This document shows positions 44,517-53,660 of a stretch of DNA of 64,000 nucleotides, piece after piece. Both the position numbers and the translations under genes were made by a program. Below the pieces are notes generated by a model, which saw only the letters and a program-made list of their open reading frames with translations, had not been told where the DNA came from and did no database searches. The stretch comes from Paracoccaceae bacterium (lineage in GTDB: Bacteria; Pseudomonadota; Alphaproteobacteria; Rhodobacterales; Rhodobacteraceae): contig SDAL01000003.1 of the NCBI GenBank assembly GCA_004153385.1, forward strand, positions 124,001 to 188,000, read 5' to 3'. Position 1 is the stretch's first letter, and each line of letters begins with the position of its first letter.

Positions 44517-45162
44517 TTCGGCTGATGGCGAAGTGACCTGCGCGCGTCAGCGTGCGCTTTTCGCGACACCCTCGAGTGCGCCATCGCCTTGGTTGCATCG
44601 ATGATCAGCGTCACCAGATCCGGACCAAAGTTGTCATAAAAGGGCGCGCTTGGACCAGTGAGCTTTACGCCATTTGCCTCAAAAGGGAGGGACACATCGT
44701 CGACATCTTTGTGAACCGGGTTGGAAAAAACGTCCGCGATCAATGCTGCCATAATGGCCGGCTTGACGCCAATCGCATCACAATGCGGCACCGATCATGG
44801 CGGATCGTCATCCACACTTGGCCTTTGGCAGACAGTCTTTTCATGCGTTATCAGGCGTGTTGCCGCCTTTCCCTGCTATTGACGCCGCGCCGTGCTGGCA
44901 CATCTGAAAACCTGCCCGACCGCAGATCAACAAAGCCTCAAGCCGTGGCAGATTGCGTTATTTATGCCTGCGCGTCGACGGCCACGACCAACGATCAGAC
45001 GCGCGCGGCGCTGCAGGTGATCGACGTGTCGCTGTCGGGGGTGACTATCCCGCGACATTTCGTGGCGAGCCACGACATGAAGCCGAAAGTATTTGCCAAG
45101 GCGCTGGACGGGAAAGGGCGCGCCGCATTGCCCTGCGTATTCAGGGCAAGTGCCCAGCCATG

Positions 45163-45191
45163 GCGACTGCGACTGCGACTGCGACTGCGAC
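45163..45191. repeat. GCGACT hexanucleotide repeat, about 4.8 copies
   Basis: GCGACT is repeated four times and followed by GCGAC with no interruption. It lies 45 bases before the small exported protein gene, so copy-number change could alter promoter spacing, but no promoter was identified. Confidence 0.85.
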
Positions 45192-45235
45192 AATTTGCAC
45201 ATTGTGATGCAGGGGGGGAATGGTAATCTCGGCCT

Positions 45236-45595
45236 ATGCGAGCACGATCATATTTCCGCGCTTTGGGGTTGGTTTTTGTGACCCTGTTGGCCGTTGCTTT
45301 CGCATCGGACATGTCGGTGCGTGCCGCCGAGCAGGTCTACGAAGTGCAGCGCCAGATCGGGAAAGCGGGGGCAGGCACCAGCCTATGCGCGCCGTCCTCT
45401 TCCGAGCATGATCATAAACGCAGCTGTTCTTTGTGCCATCTGATTTCCAGTTGTGATCTGCCGCCAAGCGCGGGCCTTTTGCTGATCGAGATCGAGCGCG
45501 ATCTGATTGCCCGGGTCATCTTGCCGCAAATGCGCCGCGATGCCGCGCGCCCGCGAGATCCGGCCACACCTGCACGCGGACCACCTGCCTGCTGA
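45236..45595 (+). CDS. Small exported protein with Cys motif (DUF2946-like), partner of PepSY protein
   Basis: A 119-residue protein. A hydrophobic N-terminal segment (ALGLVFVTLLAVAFASD) followed by VRAA suggests a signal peptide or anchor. The mature part has CSLCHLISSC, a small cysteine/histidine cluster that could hold a metal, like DUF2946-type proteins encoded near metal and heme uptake genes. The proline/arginine-rich C-terminus is unremarkable. It lies 63 bases before the PepSY gene in the same direction. The family assignment is tentative. Confidence 0.55.
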   Translation: MRARSYFRALGLVFVTLLAVAFASDMSVRAAEQVYEVQRQIGKAGAGTSLCAPSSSEHDHKRSCSLCHLISSCDLPPSAGLLLIEIERDLIARVILPQMRRDAARPRDPATPARGPPAC

Positions 45596-45658
45596 GAGAA
45601 AACCGTTCCACCTTTTCGGATTTATCTGCGCTTCAGGCGCACTCTCGGGATTACTACA

Positions 45659-47020
45659 ATGACTTCTTTTACTGACGTGCCGCACAAGTTTGCGGCGCAG
45701 CGCGGTATGCTGCGCGCCTTTATGCTGCGACTGCATTTCTATATTGGCGTGTTTGTCGGCCCGTTTATTTTCGTCGCGGCCCTGACGGGGCTGCTCTATG
45801 TGCTGACACCGCAGATTGAAAGCCGGCTTTATGCCGACGCGCTTACCACCCCGTCACAAGGGGTGGCGCGTAGCCTGACCGATCAGGCAGAGGCCGCGGT
45901 GGCCTATCTGGACGCACCGCTGTCTGTATCCGCAGTGCGTCCCGCCACCGCAGCCGGCAAAACCACGCGTATCATGTTTTCCGATCCAGACCTCGGACCG
46001 TCGGAAAACCGCACGATCTTTATCGATCCGGTTACGCTTGCGGTGCGCGGCGACATGACGACCTATGGCACCAGCGGTATTTTGCCGTTCCGTATCACCC
46101 TTGATTATCTGCACCGTAATCTTTTGCTGGGCGATTGGGGGCGGTATTACAGCGAGCTTGCCGCGTCTTGGTTGTGGGTGGTGGTTTTGGGTGGTGTGAT
46201 CTTGTGGGCGGGTCAGGCCCCGCGCCGCCAGCGCTTGCGCGAAATGAGCGCCTCACGGCGCAGGCGATGGATCCACGGCACGATAGGGGTCACGCTTTCG
46301 GTTGTGTTGGTGTTTGTGTCCGTCACTGGCCTGACATGGTCGCAGGCGGGCGGGCAGCGGATCACCGATCTGCGCAACCGCCTTGGATGGGTGACGCCAT
46401 CTGTCAGCACAACGCTTGCAGGCGCGCCATCCCCTGTCGACCAACATGCCGGGCACAGCGGTCACACCATGGCAATGACGGCACGCGAGGACCGGCTGGA
46501 TCAACTGGATGCGGTCGCTGCGGCGTCGCGCACCGCAGGGCTGGACAGCCCGATGCTGGAAATCCGCCTGCCCAAGCCGGATCAGGCATGGATGGTGCGC
46601 GAATATGATCGCAGCTGGCCGACGCAGGTCGATACGATCACACTGGCACCGCAAACCTTGGCCGTGACCAGTCGGGCAGATTTCGCAACCTTCACGATAA
46701 TCCCCAAGCTGGTGCGTTGGGGGATCGATGCGCATATGGGGGTTTTATTCGGTGTCCCCAACCAGATCGTTATGGCGCTGGTGGCCTTGGGGTTGATGGT
46801 GAGCATCGGGTATGGCTATGTGATGTGGTGGACACGACGCCCTGCGGCAGGGGGCTTGCCTTTGGCGGGCGCATGGATGCGTCTGGCCCCGTGGATGCGG
46901 GGGGTGTGGCTTCTTGCGGGCGCCGCTGTGGGATGGGCGCTGCCGGTTCTGGGCCTCAGCCTTCTGGTCTTTGTCCTAATCGATATGGTGCGCTGGTGGC
47001 AGGCCCGCAGGCGCGCCTGA
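45659..47020 (+). CDS. PepSY-associated TM-helix domain protein
   Basis: A 453-residue inner-membrane protein. The N-terminal LRLHFYIGVFVGPFIFVAAL plus TGLLYVLTPQIE is the PepSY_TM signature; four hydrophobic segments in all are seen, at the N-terminus, around WLWVVVLGGVILWAG, around GVTLSVVLVFVSVTG, and near the C-terminus, with periplasmic PepSY-like parts between. A His-rich patch (DQHAGHSGHTM) lies in the large loop. Such proteins often accompany siderophore or heme uptake and may be metal reductases; that function is inferred from family context. Confidence 0.88.
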   Translation: MTSFTDVPHKFAAQRGMLRAFMLRLHFYIGVFVGPFIFVAALTGLLYVLTPQIESRLYADALTTPSQGVARSLTDQAEAAVAYLDAPLSVSAVRPATAAGKTTRIMFSDPDLGPSENRTIFIDPVTLAVRGDMTTYGTSGILPFRITLDYLHRNLLLGDWGRYYSELAASWLWVVVLGGVILWAGQAPRRQRLREMSASRRRRWIHGTIGVTLSVVLVFVSVTGLTWSQAGGQRITDLRNRLGWVTPSVSTTLAGAPSPVDQHAGHSGHTMAMTAREDRLDQLDAVAAASRTAGLDSPMLEIRLPKPDQAWMVREYDRSWPTQVDTITLAPQTLAVTSRADFATFTIIPKLVRWGIDAHMGVLFGVPNQIVMALVALGLMVSIGYGYVMWWTRRPAAGGLPLAGAWMRLAPWMRGVWLLAGAAVGWALPVLGLSLLVFVLIDMVRWWQARRRA

Positions 47021-47028
47021 GCAATCTC

Positions 47029-47070
47029 GACCACGCGGCGGTTTCAGGAAACAAAATCTGCTGCGTGGTC
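47029..47070 (+). terminator. Hairpin after the PepSY gene
   Basis: GACCACGCGGCGG (47029-47041) pairs with CTGCTGCGTGGTC (47058-47070), 13 bp with two G-T wobbles and a 16-base loop, starting eight bases after the stop. No T tract follows. The remaining 470 bases before imuA show no other clear feature. Confidence 0.5.
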
Positions 47071-47544
47071 CTTGCGGGGTCTGTCTGATCCTTGGACAAA
47101 TTTCGCCTCGTGACACCAAATACGATATGATCGCGTCTTCGTGCCGAAGTAGGGGCAAAGCAAATGCGCGGTTCGCAGCTGTAAATCATGCAGGCCTTTG
47201 TTTTCAGGCCCACCGGATCAATACCGCTGCCGGCGGTTGGCATGATGTCGATCACAAAACATGGGCGGCAATCCGTATTCGGGGCGGCGAAACTCTGAGG
47301 GGCTTTTAAGGGAAAAACCATTCGTTGGCCGGATATTATGCCTGTGCAGATGGCGCCTTGTTATGGGGGCAGGGACAGTTGCCTACGCGCTTGCAGCGCA
47401 AGTGCGCGCGTGATTGCATATACTCTCGTGCCGCTGGAACTTGCGCTGCAATCGCGACCAAAGGTTCATGCGGGTTTGGCGTGGGCGACGTCATCTGCTA
47501 GGGTTAAAGGAGAATGGCGGCACTACACTCGCAAGGCGCTTCAC

Positions 47545-48099
47545 ATGCGTGATATGACAATGTTTCCACTGCGTGCCGGGCGCGTGCACGAAGTCTGTGG
47601 CCCGTCGGCTATAGGGTTTGCGGCGGTGGCTGCGGCCCAAACCGCGAGCGGGGTGCTCTACATCCGCGAACGCTGGCACACCGAACAGATCCACCCCTCC
47701 GGCTTGGGCGCGATCCTGCCGCCAGAGCGTGTGCTGCTGGCGCGCCCCGCCAATCACACCGATGCGCTGGCCGTAGCCGAGGAAGCGTTGAAAGACGGGG
47801 TGCTTCCTTTCGTCATTATCGGGATAAGCCAGCCGTTAAATTTGCGCGAAGGACGCCGGTTGCAGCTTGCTGCCAAAGCCGGCGGCACAACAGGCCTGTG
47901 CCTGATCGCGCAGAATATGGGATCGAATGCGGCTGAAACGCGGTGGCGGGCCAGCCCCGTTTTTGATCGTGCATATGCGGACTCGACACTGATGCGGTGG
48001 GAAATTATAAAGAACAAATCAGGAACGAATGGGGCGTGGCATGTTCGCTGGGATGCCGAAAGACATTGTATGCATGTGGTTTGCCCGGCTCCCGAGTGA
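47545..48099 (+). CDS. imuA: ImuA-like mutagenesis accessory protein
   Basis: A 184-residue protein of the ImuA (SulA-related, RecA-like) family, recognised from GRVHEVCGPSAIGFAAVAAA, LYIRERWHTEQIHPSGLGAIL and from position directly before imuB and dnaE2. It acts in SOS-type translesion mutagenesis, linking RecA to the ImuB-DnaE2 polymerase. ATG at 47545 is chosen because homologues begin just before this GRVHEVCGP block; ATGs at 47554 and 47560 are alternatives. A 12-codon open frame with a good AAAGGAG site overlaps this start (47514-47552). The gene overlaps imuB by about 47 bases. Confidence 0.82.
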   Translation: MRDMTMFPLRAGRVHEVCGPSAIGFAAVAAAQTASGVLYIRERWHTEQIHPSGLGAILPPERVLLARPANHTDALAVAEEALKDGVLPFVIIGISQPLNLREGRRLQLAAKAGGTTGLCLIAQNMGSNAAETRWRASPVFDRAYADSTLMRWEIIKNKSGTNGAWHVRWDAERHCMHVVCPAPE

Positions 48100-49660
48100 T
48101 CGGGTTTTGCGCATGCGCGCGATGGATGTGCCTTTTGTGCTAAGCCTGCGCGAGCAAAATGCCGAGCGGATCTATTGTCTTAACCGCACGGCGGAGCGGG
48201 TGGGATTGCAACGTGGCATGGCTTTGGCGGATGCGCGCAGCTTTTGCCCCGATCTGGTTGTACATCCCGCGCGACCAGATCTGGACAGGCGGTTTTTGGC
48301 GGCATTGCGGCGATGGGCCACCCGTTATTGCCCTTGGGTCAGCCGTGACGGGGTCGATGGGCTGGTGCTGGATGTGACGGGGGCGGTACATTTGTGGGGC
48401 GATCTTGCGGCCATGCTGGCGGATATGCAGGCCCATGCGGCGCGGGCGGGGCTGGGGCTGCATCTGGGCCATGGGGCCACGCGGGGGGCTGCGTGGGCGC
48501 GCGCGCATTACGGGGCCACGCCGCAGGCCACGCTGGAGGATCTGGACGTGGCGGGCCTTCGGGTGCCCGCATCGGTCGTGGTGGGTTTACAGCGCTTGGG
48601 CCTGCGCCGGATCGGGGATCTGGAAAAGGCGCCACGGGGGCCTTTGGCGCGCCGGTTCGGGGCAGAGCTGATGATGCGGCTGGATCAGGTGATGGACCGC
48701 CACCCCGAGCCTGTGACCCCTGAACAAGAGCCGCCCCATTTCGGGGTGCGACTGACGTTGCCCGAGCCGGTGGGCTTATGCGGCGATGTCATGGCGGCGC
48801 TGGCGCGTTTGTTGGCGACGTTGTGCCAGAAGCTGAAGGCGCATGAGGCGGGCGCACGGGTGATCGTTGTGCAGTTGCGCCGTGTGGATCAGGCCAGCCA
48901 GCAGATCACGCTGCGACTGGCAGCTCCGATGCGCGATGCGGCACGGATGCTGCCCCTGTTCGAGCGCGAGGTGACCGGCATCGACGCCGGCTTCGGGATC
49001 GACCAGATCCGGCTGGAGGCGGCGGTGGTGGAGCCTTTGGCCCATCAACAGCTGGGATCTGCCGCCGCGACCCGCACCCCCGACAGGTTGAGCGATCTGA
49101 TCACGCGGATCGGAACCCGTATCGGATTGGAGAATGTGCAACGGATCGTGCCTGCCGACAGCCATATCCCCGAGCGCAGCTTCCAGATCCTGCCTGCCGC
49201 GTTCAGCCCCCCTGAAAGCGCGGCGAGGGGAACACATCCGCGCCCGCTTGTGATGTTCGATCCCGAACCGTTGAACCCCACCGCCATGGTGGTGGCAGGG
49301 CCGGGCCAGACGAACACGGGCGGGGCCTGCGCGCCGGTCGACGGGGCTGACGCAGGGCAGGGCCCCCGCATCTCGGGGCAGGCGGCGGGGGCCGCCGATT
49401 CCCCGCCTGTGGTCGCCGCTGGTCCAGCGCGCCTCATCCGACCCGCCCCGCCCGAGCGCTTCCGCTGGCGTCGTATGGTGTTTCACACCGGACGCGCTAT
49501 TGGGCCGGAGCGGATCGCGCCACAATGGTGGGACCATTGTGAGGGATGGCAGGGGGGCATGCGCGATTACTGGCGTGTGGAGACACGCGAGGGGCGCAGA
49601 TTATGGTTGTTTTACACCCCGCAAAACCCTGACTGGTTCGTGCAGGGAGAATTTTTGTGA
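48053..49660 (+). CDS. imuB: ImuB, Y-family polymerase-like mutagenesis protein
   Basis: About 535 residues. The N-terminal WFARLPSDRVLR, RGMALADARSFCPDL and the little-finger-like domain are typical of ImuB, a catalytically dead relative of DinB that acts as a hub for DnaE2. The acidic residues of active Y-family enzymes are not evident near the start, as in ImuB. The start is uncertain among ATGs at 48041, 48053 and 48074, all inside imuA. The C-terminal part has a low-complexity Ala/Gly/Pro linker before a WRVETREGRRLWLF tail. Its stop overlaps the GTG start of dnaE2. Confidence 0.88.
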   Translation: MPKDIVCMWFARLPSDRVLRMRAMDVPFVLSLREQNAERIYCLNRTAERVGLQRGMALADARSFCPDLVVHPARPDLDRRFLAALRRWATRYCPWVSRDGVDGLVLDVTGAVHLWGDLAAMLADMQAHAARAGLGLHLGHGATRGAAWARAHYGATPQATLEDLDVAGLRVPASVVVGLQRLGLRRIGDLEKAPRGPLARRFGAELMMRLDQVMDRHPEPVTPEQEPPHFGVRLTLPEPVGLCGDVMAALARLLATLCQKLKAHEAGARVIVVQLRRVDQASQQITLRLAAPMRDAARMLPLFEREVTGIDAGFGIDQIRLEAAVVEPLAHQQLGSAAATRTPDRLSDLITRIGTRIGLENVQRIVPADSHIPERSFQILPAAFSPPESAARGTHPRPLVMFDPEPLNPTAMVVAGPGQTNTGGACAPVDGADAGQGPRISGQAAGAADSPPVVAAGPARLIRPAPPERFRWRRMVFHTGRAIGPERIAPQWWDHCEGWQGGMRDYWRVETREGRRLWLFYTPQNPDWFVQGEFL

Positions 49661-52600
49661 CTCGCGCCGAAAATCCTGCCCAGCGGCTGCGTGATCCGCG
49701 GTCATCACCATCCCCATCACATAACGGGCAGGGTACGGGGTCGTTTGGGGCTGTGGGGCATCCGGTGCCTGACACGACCCGATCTGAGGCGGGCCTTGTG
49801 CAAAAAGGGAGCTATGCCGAACTGGCGGTCACGTCGAATTTTACGTTTCTCACAGGGGCCTCCCACCCCGAGGAACTGATGTTGCGGGCCAGCGAATTGG
49901 GGCTTTCGGCCATTGCGGTAACGGACCGGAACACTCTGGCGGGGGTGGTGCGGGCGTATTCGGCGCTCAAGGCGCTCAAGGAGCAGCAGGCAGATCATGT
50001 GCGGGTGCGCTCGTCCCATCAGGTGGACAGCTGCACGCGCAGGGAGGTGGGCCATCCCGTTGATCTTGATATCCCGCACTCGCCGCAGCTGCCAAAACTG
50101 CTGGTGGGTGCACGGTTGGTTTTGCGCGATTGCCCGCTTGACTGGATTGCGCTGCCCCAAGACCACGACGCCTATAAACGTTTGTCGCGTTTGCTCAGCG
50201 TGGGAAAAGCGCGCGCCCCCAAGGGGGAATGCTATCTGGATCTGGCGGATCTGGAAGAATGGGCCTGCGGCATGATCTTGATAGCTGTGCCGCCTGCGGG
50301 CCGGATGGTGGGCGATCTTGTGTCGCTTGCCGCGCCATTGCAGCGGATACACCGGTCCTTTCCCGCCACCACCTATCTGGGGGCGGCACCGCGCTATGAT
50401 GGCAGCGATCAGGCATGGTTTGACGGTTGCGCCGCTTTGGCCATGCGATGCTCCACCCCGATGGTCGCGATGGGCGATGTGGTGATGCATCACGGGGGCA
50501 GGCGTCCGCTGGCCGATGTGCTGACCTGCATGCGCGACGGGATCGGTATCGACCAGATCGGCACACGCGCTTTGCCCAATGGCGAACGCCGCCTGAAAGG
50601 GGCGCAGGATATGGCGTGGATATTTCGCCGTCACCCTGCAGCCATCCGGCGCACGCTGGAGATTGCCGCGCGGTGCAGTTTCGATCTGTCACACCTCAGC
50701 TATAGCTACCCTGTTGAGGGAACGGCCGACGAAGCCCCGCAAGCCCGGTTGGAGCGGCTTGTGCGCGCAGGCGTGCGGCGGCGATATCCAGATGGCGCGC
50801 CCGAGCGAGTGAAGACCTTGATGGACAAGGAACTGGCGCTGGTGGCAGAGCTGGATTACGCGCCCTATTTCCTGACTGTCAACGACATCGTCGCCGAAGC
50901 CCGTGCGCGCGATATCTTGTGTCAGGGGCGCGGCTCTGCGGCGAATTCCATTCTGTGCTATCTGCTGGGTATCACAGATGTCAGCCCCGATATGATCGGT
51001 ATGGTGGTGGAGCGGTTCATCTCGCGCCACCGCCGTGAACCCCCCGATATCGATGTGGATTTCGAACACGAGCGCCGCGAGGAAATCATTCAGTGGATCT
51101 ATCGGAAATACGGCCGCCACCGTGCAGGGCTGTGTGCGACGGTGATCCATTTCCGCGCGCGGGCCGCGATCCGCGAGGTGGGCAAGGTCATGGGATTGTC
51201 GCAAGATATCACCACACGGCTATCAGGCGATATCTGGGGCCATTCGCACAACGGGGCCGATCCCGAACGGGTGCGGGCCTTGGGGCTGGACCCCGATGAC
51301 CGGCGGCTGGCGCTGACCTTGCGGCTGATTGGCGAGATTATCGGGTTTCCACGCCATCTTTCGCAGCATGTGGGCGGGTTTGTGATCACACAAGACCGGC
51401 TGGACGCGCTGTGCCCGATAGAGAATGCTGCAATGGAGGGGCGCACCTGTATCGAATGGGACAAGGACGATATCGACGCACTGGGTATCCTGAAGGTCGA
51501 TATCCTGTCGCTGGGGATGCTTACCTGCCTGCACAAGGGCCTCGATCTGCTGGCCCGGCACGAAGGGATCACCCATACTCTGGCAACAATCCCGCAAGAT
51601 GATGCGCCGACCTATGAAATGCTGACCCGTGCCGATGCGGTCGGGGTGTTTCAGGTGGAAAGCCGTGCACAGATGAACTTTTTGCCACGGATGAAGCCGC
51701 GCATATTTTACGATCTGGTGATCGAGGTGGCGATCGTGCGGCCCGGCCCGATTCAGGGCGGCATGGTCAAACCCTATATCCGCAGGCGTCAGGGGCTTGA
51801 AGCGCCAGAGCCGTTCGGCCCCGCACTGGAGGCGATCACCCGCAAGACGCTTGGCGTGCCGCTGTTTCAGGAACAGGCCATGCAAATCGCGATCGTGGGT
51901 GCGGGATATGCCCCTGACGAGGCCGACCACCTGCGCCGCTCGCTGGCGTCCTTCCGGCGGATGGGTACGATTGGCGCGCATCGCGACCGCTTTGTGCGTG
52001 GCATGCGTGAACGGGGCTATGCCCAAGATGTGGCCGACGCCTGTTTCGCCCAGATCGAGGGCTTTGCCGATTACGGCTTTCCCGAAAGCCATGCGGCGGC
52101 TTTCGCGCTTTTGACCTATGTATCCTCATGGATGAAATGCCATCATCCGGCGATTTTTGCCTGTGCCTTGCTCAATTCGCAGCCGATGGGGTTTTACGCC
52201 CCCGCCCAGATCGTGCGCGATGTGCGCGATCATGGTGTCGATGTGCGGCCGGTATGTGTGAACCATTCCGAATGGGACAGCATACTGGAGCGTAGCCGCG
52301 ACGGGCGTCTGGCGCTGCGTCTGGGGTTTCGTCAGATCAAGGGATTTCGTGCCGAGGAGGCGGACTGGATCGTGGCGGCACGTGGTAACGGCTACCCCGA
52401 TCCCGAAAGCCTGTGGCTGCGCGCAGGGACCGCGCCCAAAACACTTGAAAGCCTGGCCGAGGCCGATGCGTTCGCAAATCTTGGCCTGACGCGACGCGAT
52501 GCGCTTTGGGCGGTAAAGGCGATCCGGTCGTCCGCGCCATTACCTCTGTTTTCCAACCCGCTGGATGGCGAGGGGCTGCGCGAGCCTGCCGTTGATCTGG

Positions 52601-53199
52601 CGGCCATGCATCTGGGCGAGGAGGTGGTAGAGGATTACCTTACAATGCGGCTGAGCCTGCGCGCCCATCCGATGGAACTGCTGCGCCCGCTTCTGTGCGC
52701 GGGCGGTCAGGGGGCGGGCAACCCGGGCGTGGCCAATTCGGGCGTGGCCAATTCGGGCGTGGGCGGTGATCTGACGCCGCACGACCGTTTGGTGGCGGCG
52801 CCGTTGGGGAGTGTGACCATCTGCGGACTGGTCATCACGCGCCAGCGTCCGGGCACCTCGTCTGGCGTGATTTTCCTGACCCTGGAGGACGAGACAGGCG
52901 TGGCCAATGTGGTGGTCTGGCCCAAGCTTTACCAAAAATACCGGCGTGCTGTGATGGGGGGGCGGCTGTTGCGCATAACCGGCCGGCTCGAGCGAGAGGG
53001 GATCGTTACCCATGTGATTGCCAGTGTGATCGAGGATGTCTCCGGTCATTTGTCGCAAATGAACCACCCGATGAGCGATGCCGTGGGCGAGACCCATGCC
53101 CCAGCCGACGCCGTGCCCAGACATAGCAAAATGCGCCCCACAGCCCTTCACCCCCGTGAGCAGGCCAAGCGTTTGTTTCCCAGCCGCGATTTCCACTAG
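49657..53199 (+). CDS. dnaE2: Error-prone DNA polymerase DnaE2 (ImuC)
   Basis: An 1180-residue C-family polymerase for damage-induced mutagenesis. After an unusual 50-residue N-terminal extension comes the PHP domain (AELAVTSNFTFLTGASHPEE), then the polymerase core with catalytic aspartates D464 and D466/D468 in PPDIDVDF, the GRGSAANS motif, and a C-terminal OB fold (VTICGLVITRQRPG, FLTLEDETG). GTG at 49657 overlaps the imuB stop and has an AGGGAGA site. A short Gly/Asn/Ser linker before the OB fold carries a 15-bp DNA repeat. It completes the imuA-imuB-dnaE2 cassette. Confidence 0.95.
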   Translation: MTRAENPAQRLRDPRSSPSPSHNGQGTGSFGAVGHPVPDTTRSEAGLVQKGSYAELAVTSNFTFLTGASHPEELMLRASELGLSAIAVTDRNTLAGVVRAYSALKALKEQQADHVRVRSSHQVDSCTRREVGHPVDLDIPHSPQLPKLLVGARLVLRDCPLDWIALPQDHDAYKRLSRLLSVGKARAPKGECYLDLADLEEWACGMILIAVPPAGRMVGDLVSLAAPLQRIHRSFPATTYLGAAPRYDGSDQAWFDGCAALAMRCSTPMVAMGDVVMHHGGRRPLADVLTCMRDGIGIDQIGTRALPNGERRLKGAQDMAWIFRRHPAAIRRTLEIAARCSFDLSHLSYSYPVEGTADEAPQARLERLVRAGVRRRYPDGAPERVKTLMDKELALVAELDYAPYFLTVNDIVAEARARDILCQGRGSAANSILCYLLGITDVSPDMIGMVVERFISRHRREPPDIDVDFEHERREEIIQWIYRKYGRHRAGLCATVIHFRARAAIREVGKVMGLSQDITTRLSGDIWGHSHNGADPERVRALGLDPDDRRLALTLRLIGEIIGFPRHLSQHVGGFVITQDRLDALCPIENAAMEGRTCIEWDKDDIDALGILKVDILSLGMLTCLHKGLDLLARHEGITHTLATIPQDDAPTYEMLTRADAVGVFQVESRAQMNFLPRMKPRIFYDLVIEVAIVRPGPIQGGMVKPYIRRRQGLEAPEPFGPALEAITRKTLGVPLFQEQAMQIAIVGAGYAPDEADHLRRSLASFRRMGTIGAHRDRFVRGMRERGYAQDVADACFAQIEGFADYGFPESHAAAFALLTYVSSWMKCHHPAIFACALLNSQPMGFYAPAQIVRDVRDHGVDVRPVCVNHSEWDSILERSRDGRLALRLGFRQIKGFRAEEADWIVAARGNGYPDPESLWLRAGTAPKTLESLAEADAFANLGLTRRDALWAVKAIRSSAPLPLFSNPLDGEGLREPAVDLAAMHLGEEVVEDYLTMRLSLRAHPMELLRPLLCAGGQGAGNPGVANSGVANSGVGGDLTPHDRLVAAPLGSVTICGLVITRQRPGTSSGVIFLTLEDETGVANVVVWPKLYQKYRRAVMGGRLLRITGRLEREGIVTHVIASVIEDVSGHLSQMNHPMSDAVGETHAPADAVPRHSKMRPTALHPREQAKRLFPSRDFH
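52726..52755 (+). repeat. In-frame 15-bp tandem repeat in dnaE2
   Basis: GGCGTGGCCAATTCG occurs twice in tandem and begins a third time, encoding GVANS-GVANS-GV in the linker before the OB fold. Being in frame it only changes linker length. Confidence 0.85.
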
Positions 53200-53390
53200 C
53201 CGCAGGTGCGCACCCTCATGTGCGGGTTTAGCCCTTCACCATCCGGTTGTGGTCTGAAAAAACGCATCGGGGCATCGCAAACACAGGGGCCCTGTGCGTT
53301 GCAAGCCCCCAGAAAGGAAGAGGTGAACACCTTGCCACGCACGATACAGGCCGCGGCGAAACGGCAGGGTCTTGGCCTCAAACGATGACC

Positions 53391-53660
53391 TTAGGCGTTA
53401 TTGATCGTGCCTATCTCTTCTTTATTGCGATAGTGTACGAAGTTTCCGGTGATTTCTTCGCCGGACTTTCGAACGTAAAAACGGCCTTCTTTATAGTCTA
53501 CTTCGCCATGCTTGCTGTCGACAAAGGAAAACGGCCCTTGCGTTTGGGCGGCTTGGGCAATGGTTTGGTCCGTGCCATCAGCTGTCGCGATGACAATGGT
53601 TTGCGGATGACCATCGGTATCTAAGTAGTGGAGGACATCCCCATGTTGGAAATCGTGCAC
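53391..53660 (-). CDS. Small acidic protein of unknown function
   Basis: An 89-residue protein, acidic and without cysteines or hydrophobic segments (begins MHDFQHGDVLHYLDTDGHPQ, ends EEIGTINNA). It is not recognised. A GTG start with an AAAGGA site seven bases upstream on the minus strand and protein-like composition support it as a real gene. It stands alone between dnaE2, which converges on it, and a decayed insertion element; its base composition is lower in GC than its neighbours, which may mean it was acquired. Confidence 0.65.
   Translation of the reverse strand: MHDFQHGDVLHYLDTDGHPQTIVIATADGTDQTIAQAAQTQGPFSFVDSKHGEVDYKEGRFYVRKSGEEITGNFVHYRNKEEIGTINNA

Larger units (their letters stand above)
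43538..45235. other. 1.7-kb decayed region
   Basis: No intact gene is credible here. It contains the ribose-type permease remnant at 43941-44516 and, upstream of it on the minus strand (about 44590-44791), an open stretch with protein-like text (SLPFEANGVKLTGPSAPFYD) that may be another decayed gene of the same lost cluster. A hexanucleotide repeat lies at 45163-45191. Frequent stops and frame changes indicate pseudogenes. Confidence 0.65.

Noticed and set aside
44552-45226. 224-codon plus-strand open frame in decayed DNA
   Set aside because: No ribosome site, poor composition, and it runs across the GCGACT repeat; taken as non-coding.
47464-47478. Possible LexA box GTTC-N7 near 47464
   Set aside because: The second half-site (TTTG) does not match GTTC well enough.
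47338-47544. Longer imuA start at 47338
   Set aside because: The added 69 residues are not like ImuA proteins and lack a ribosome site.
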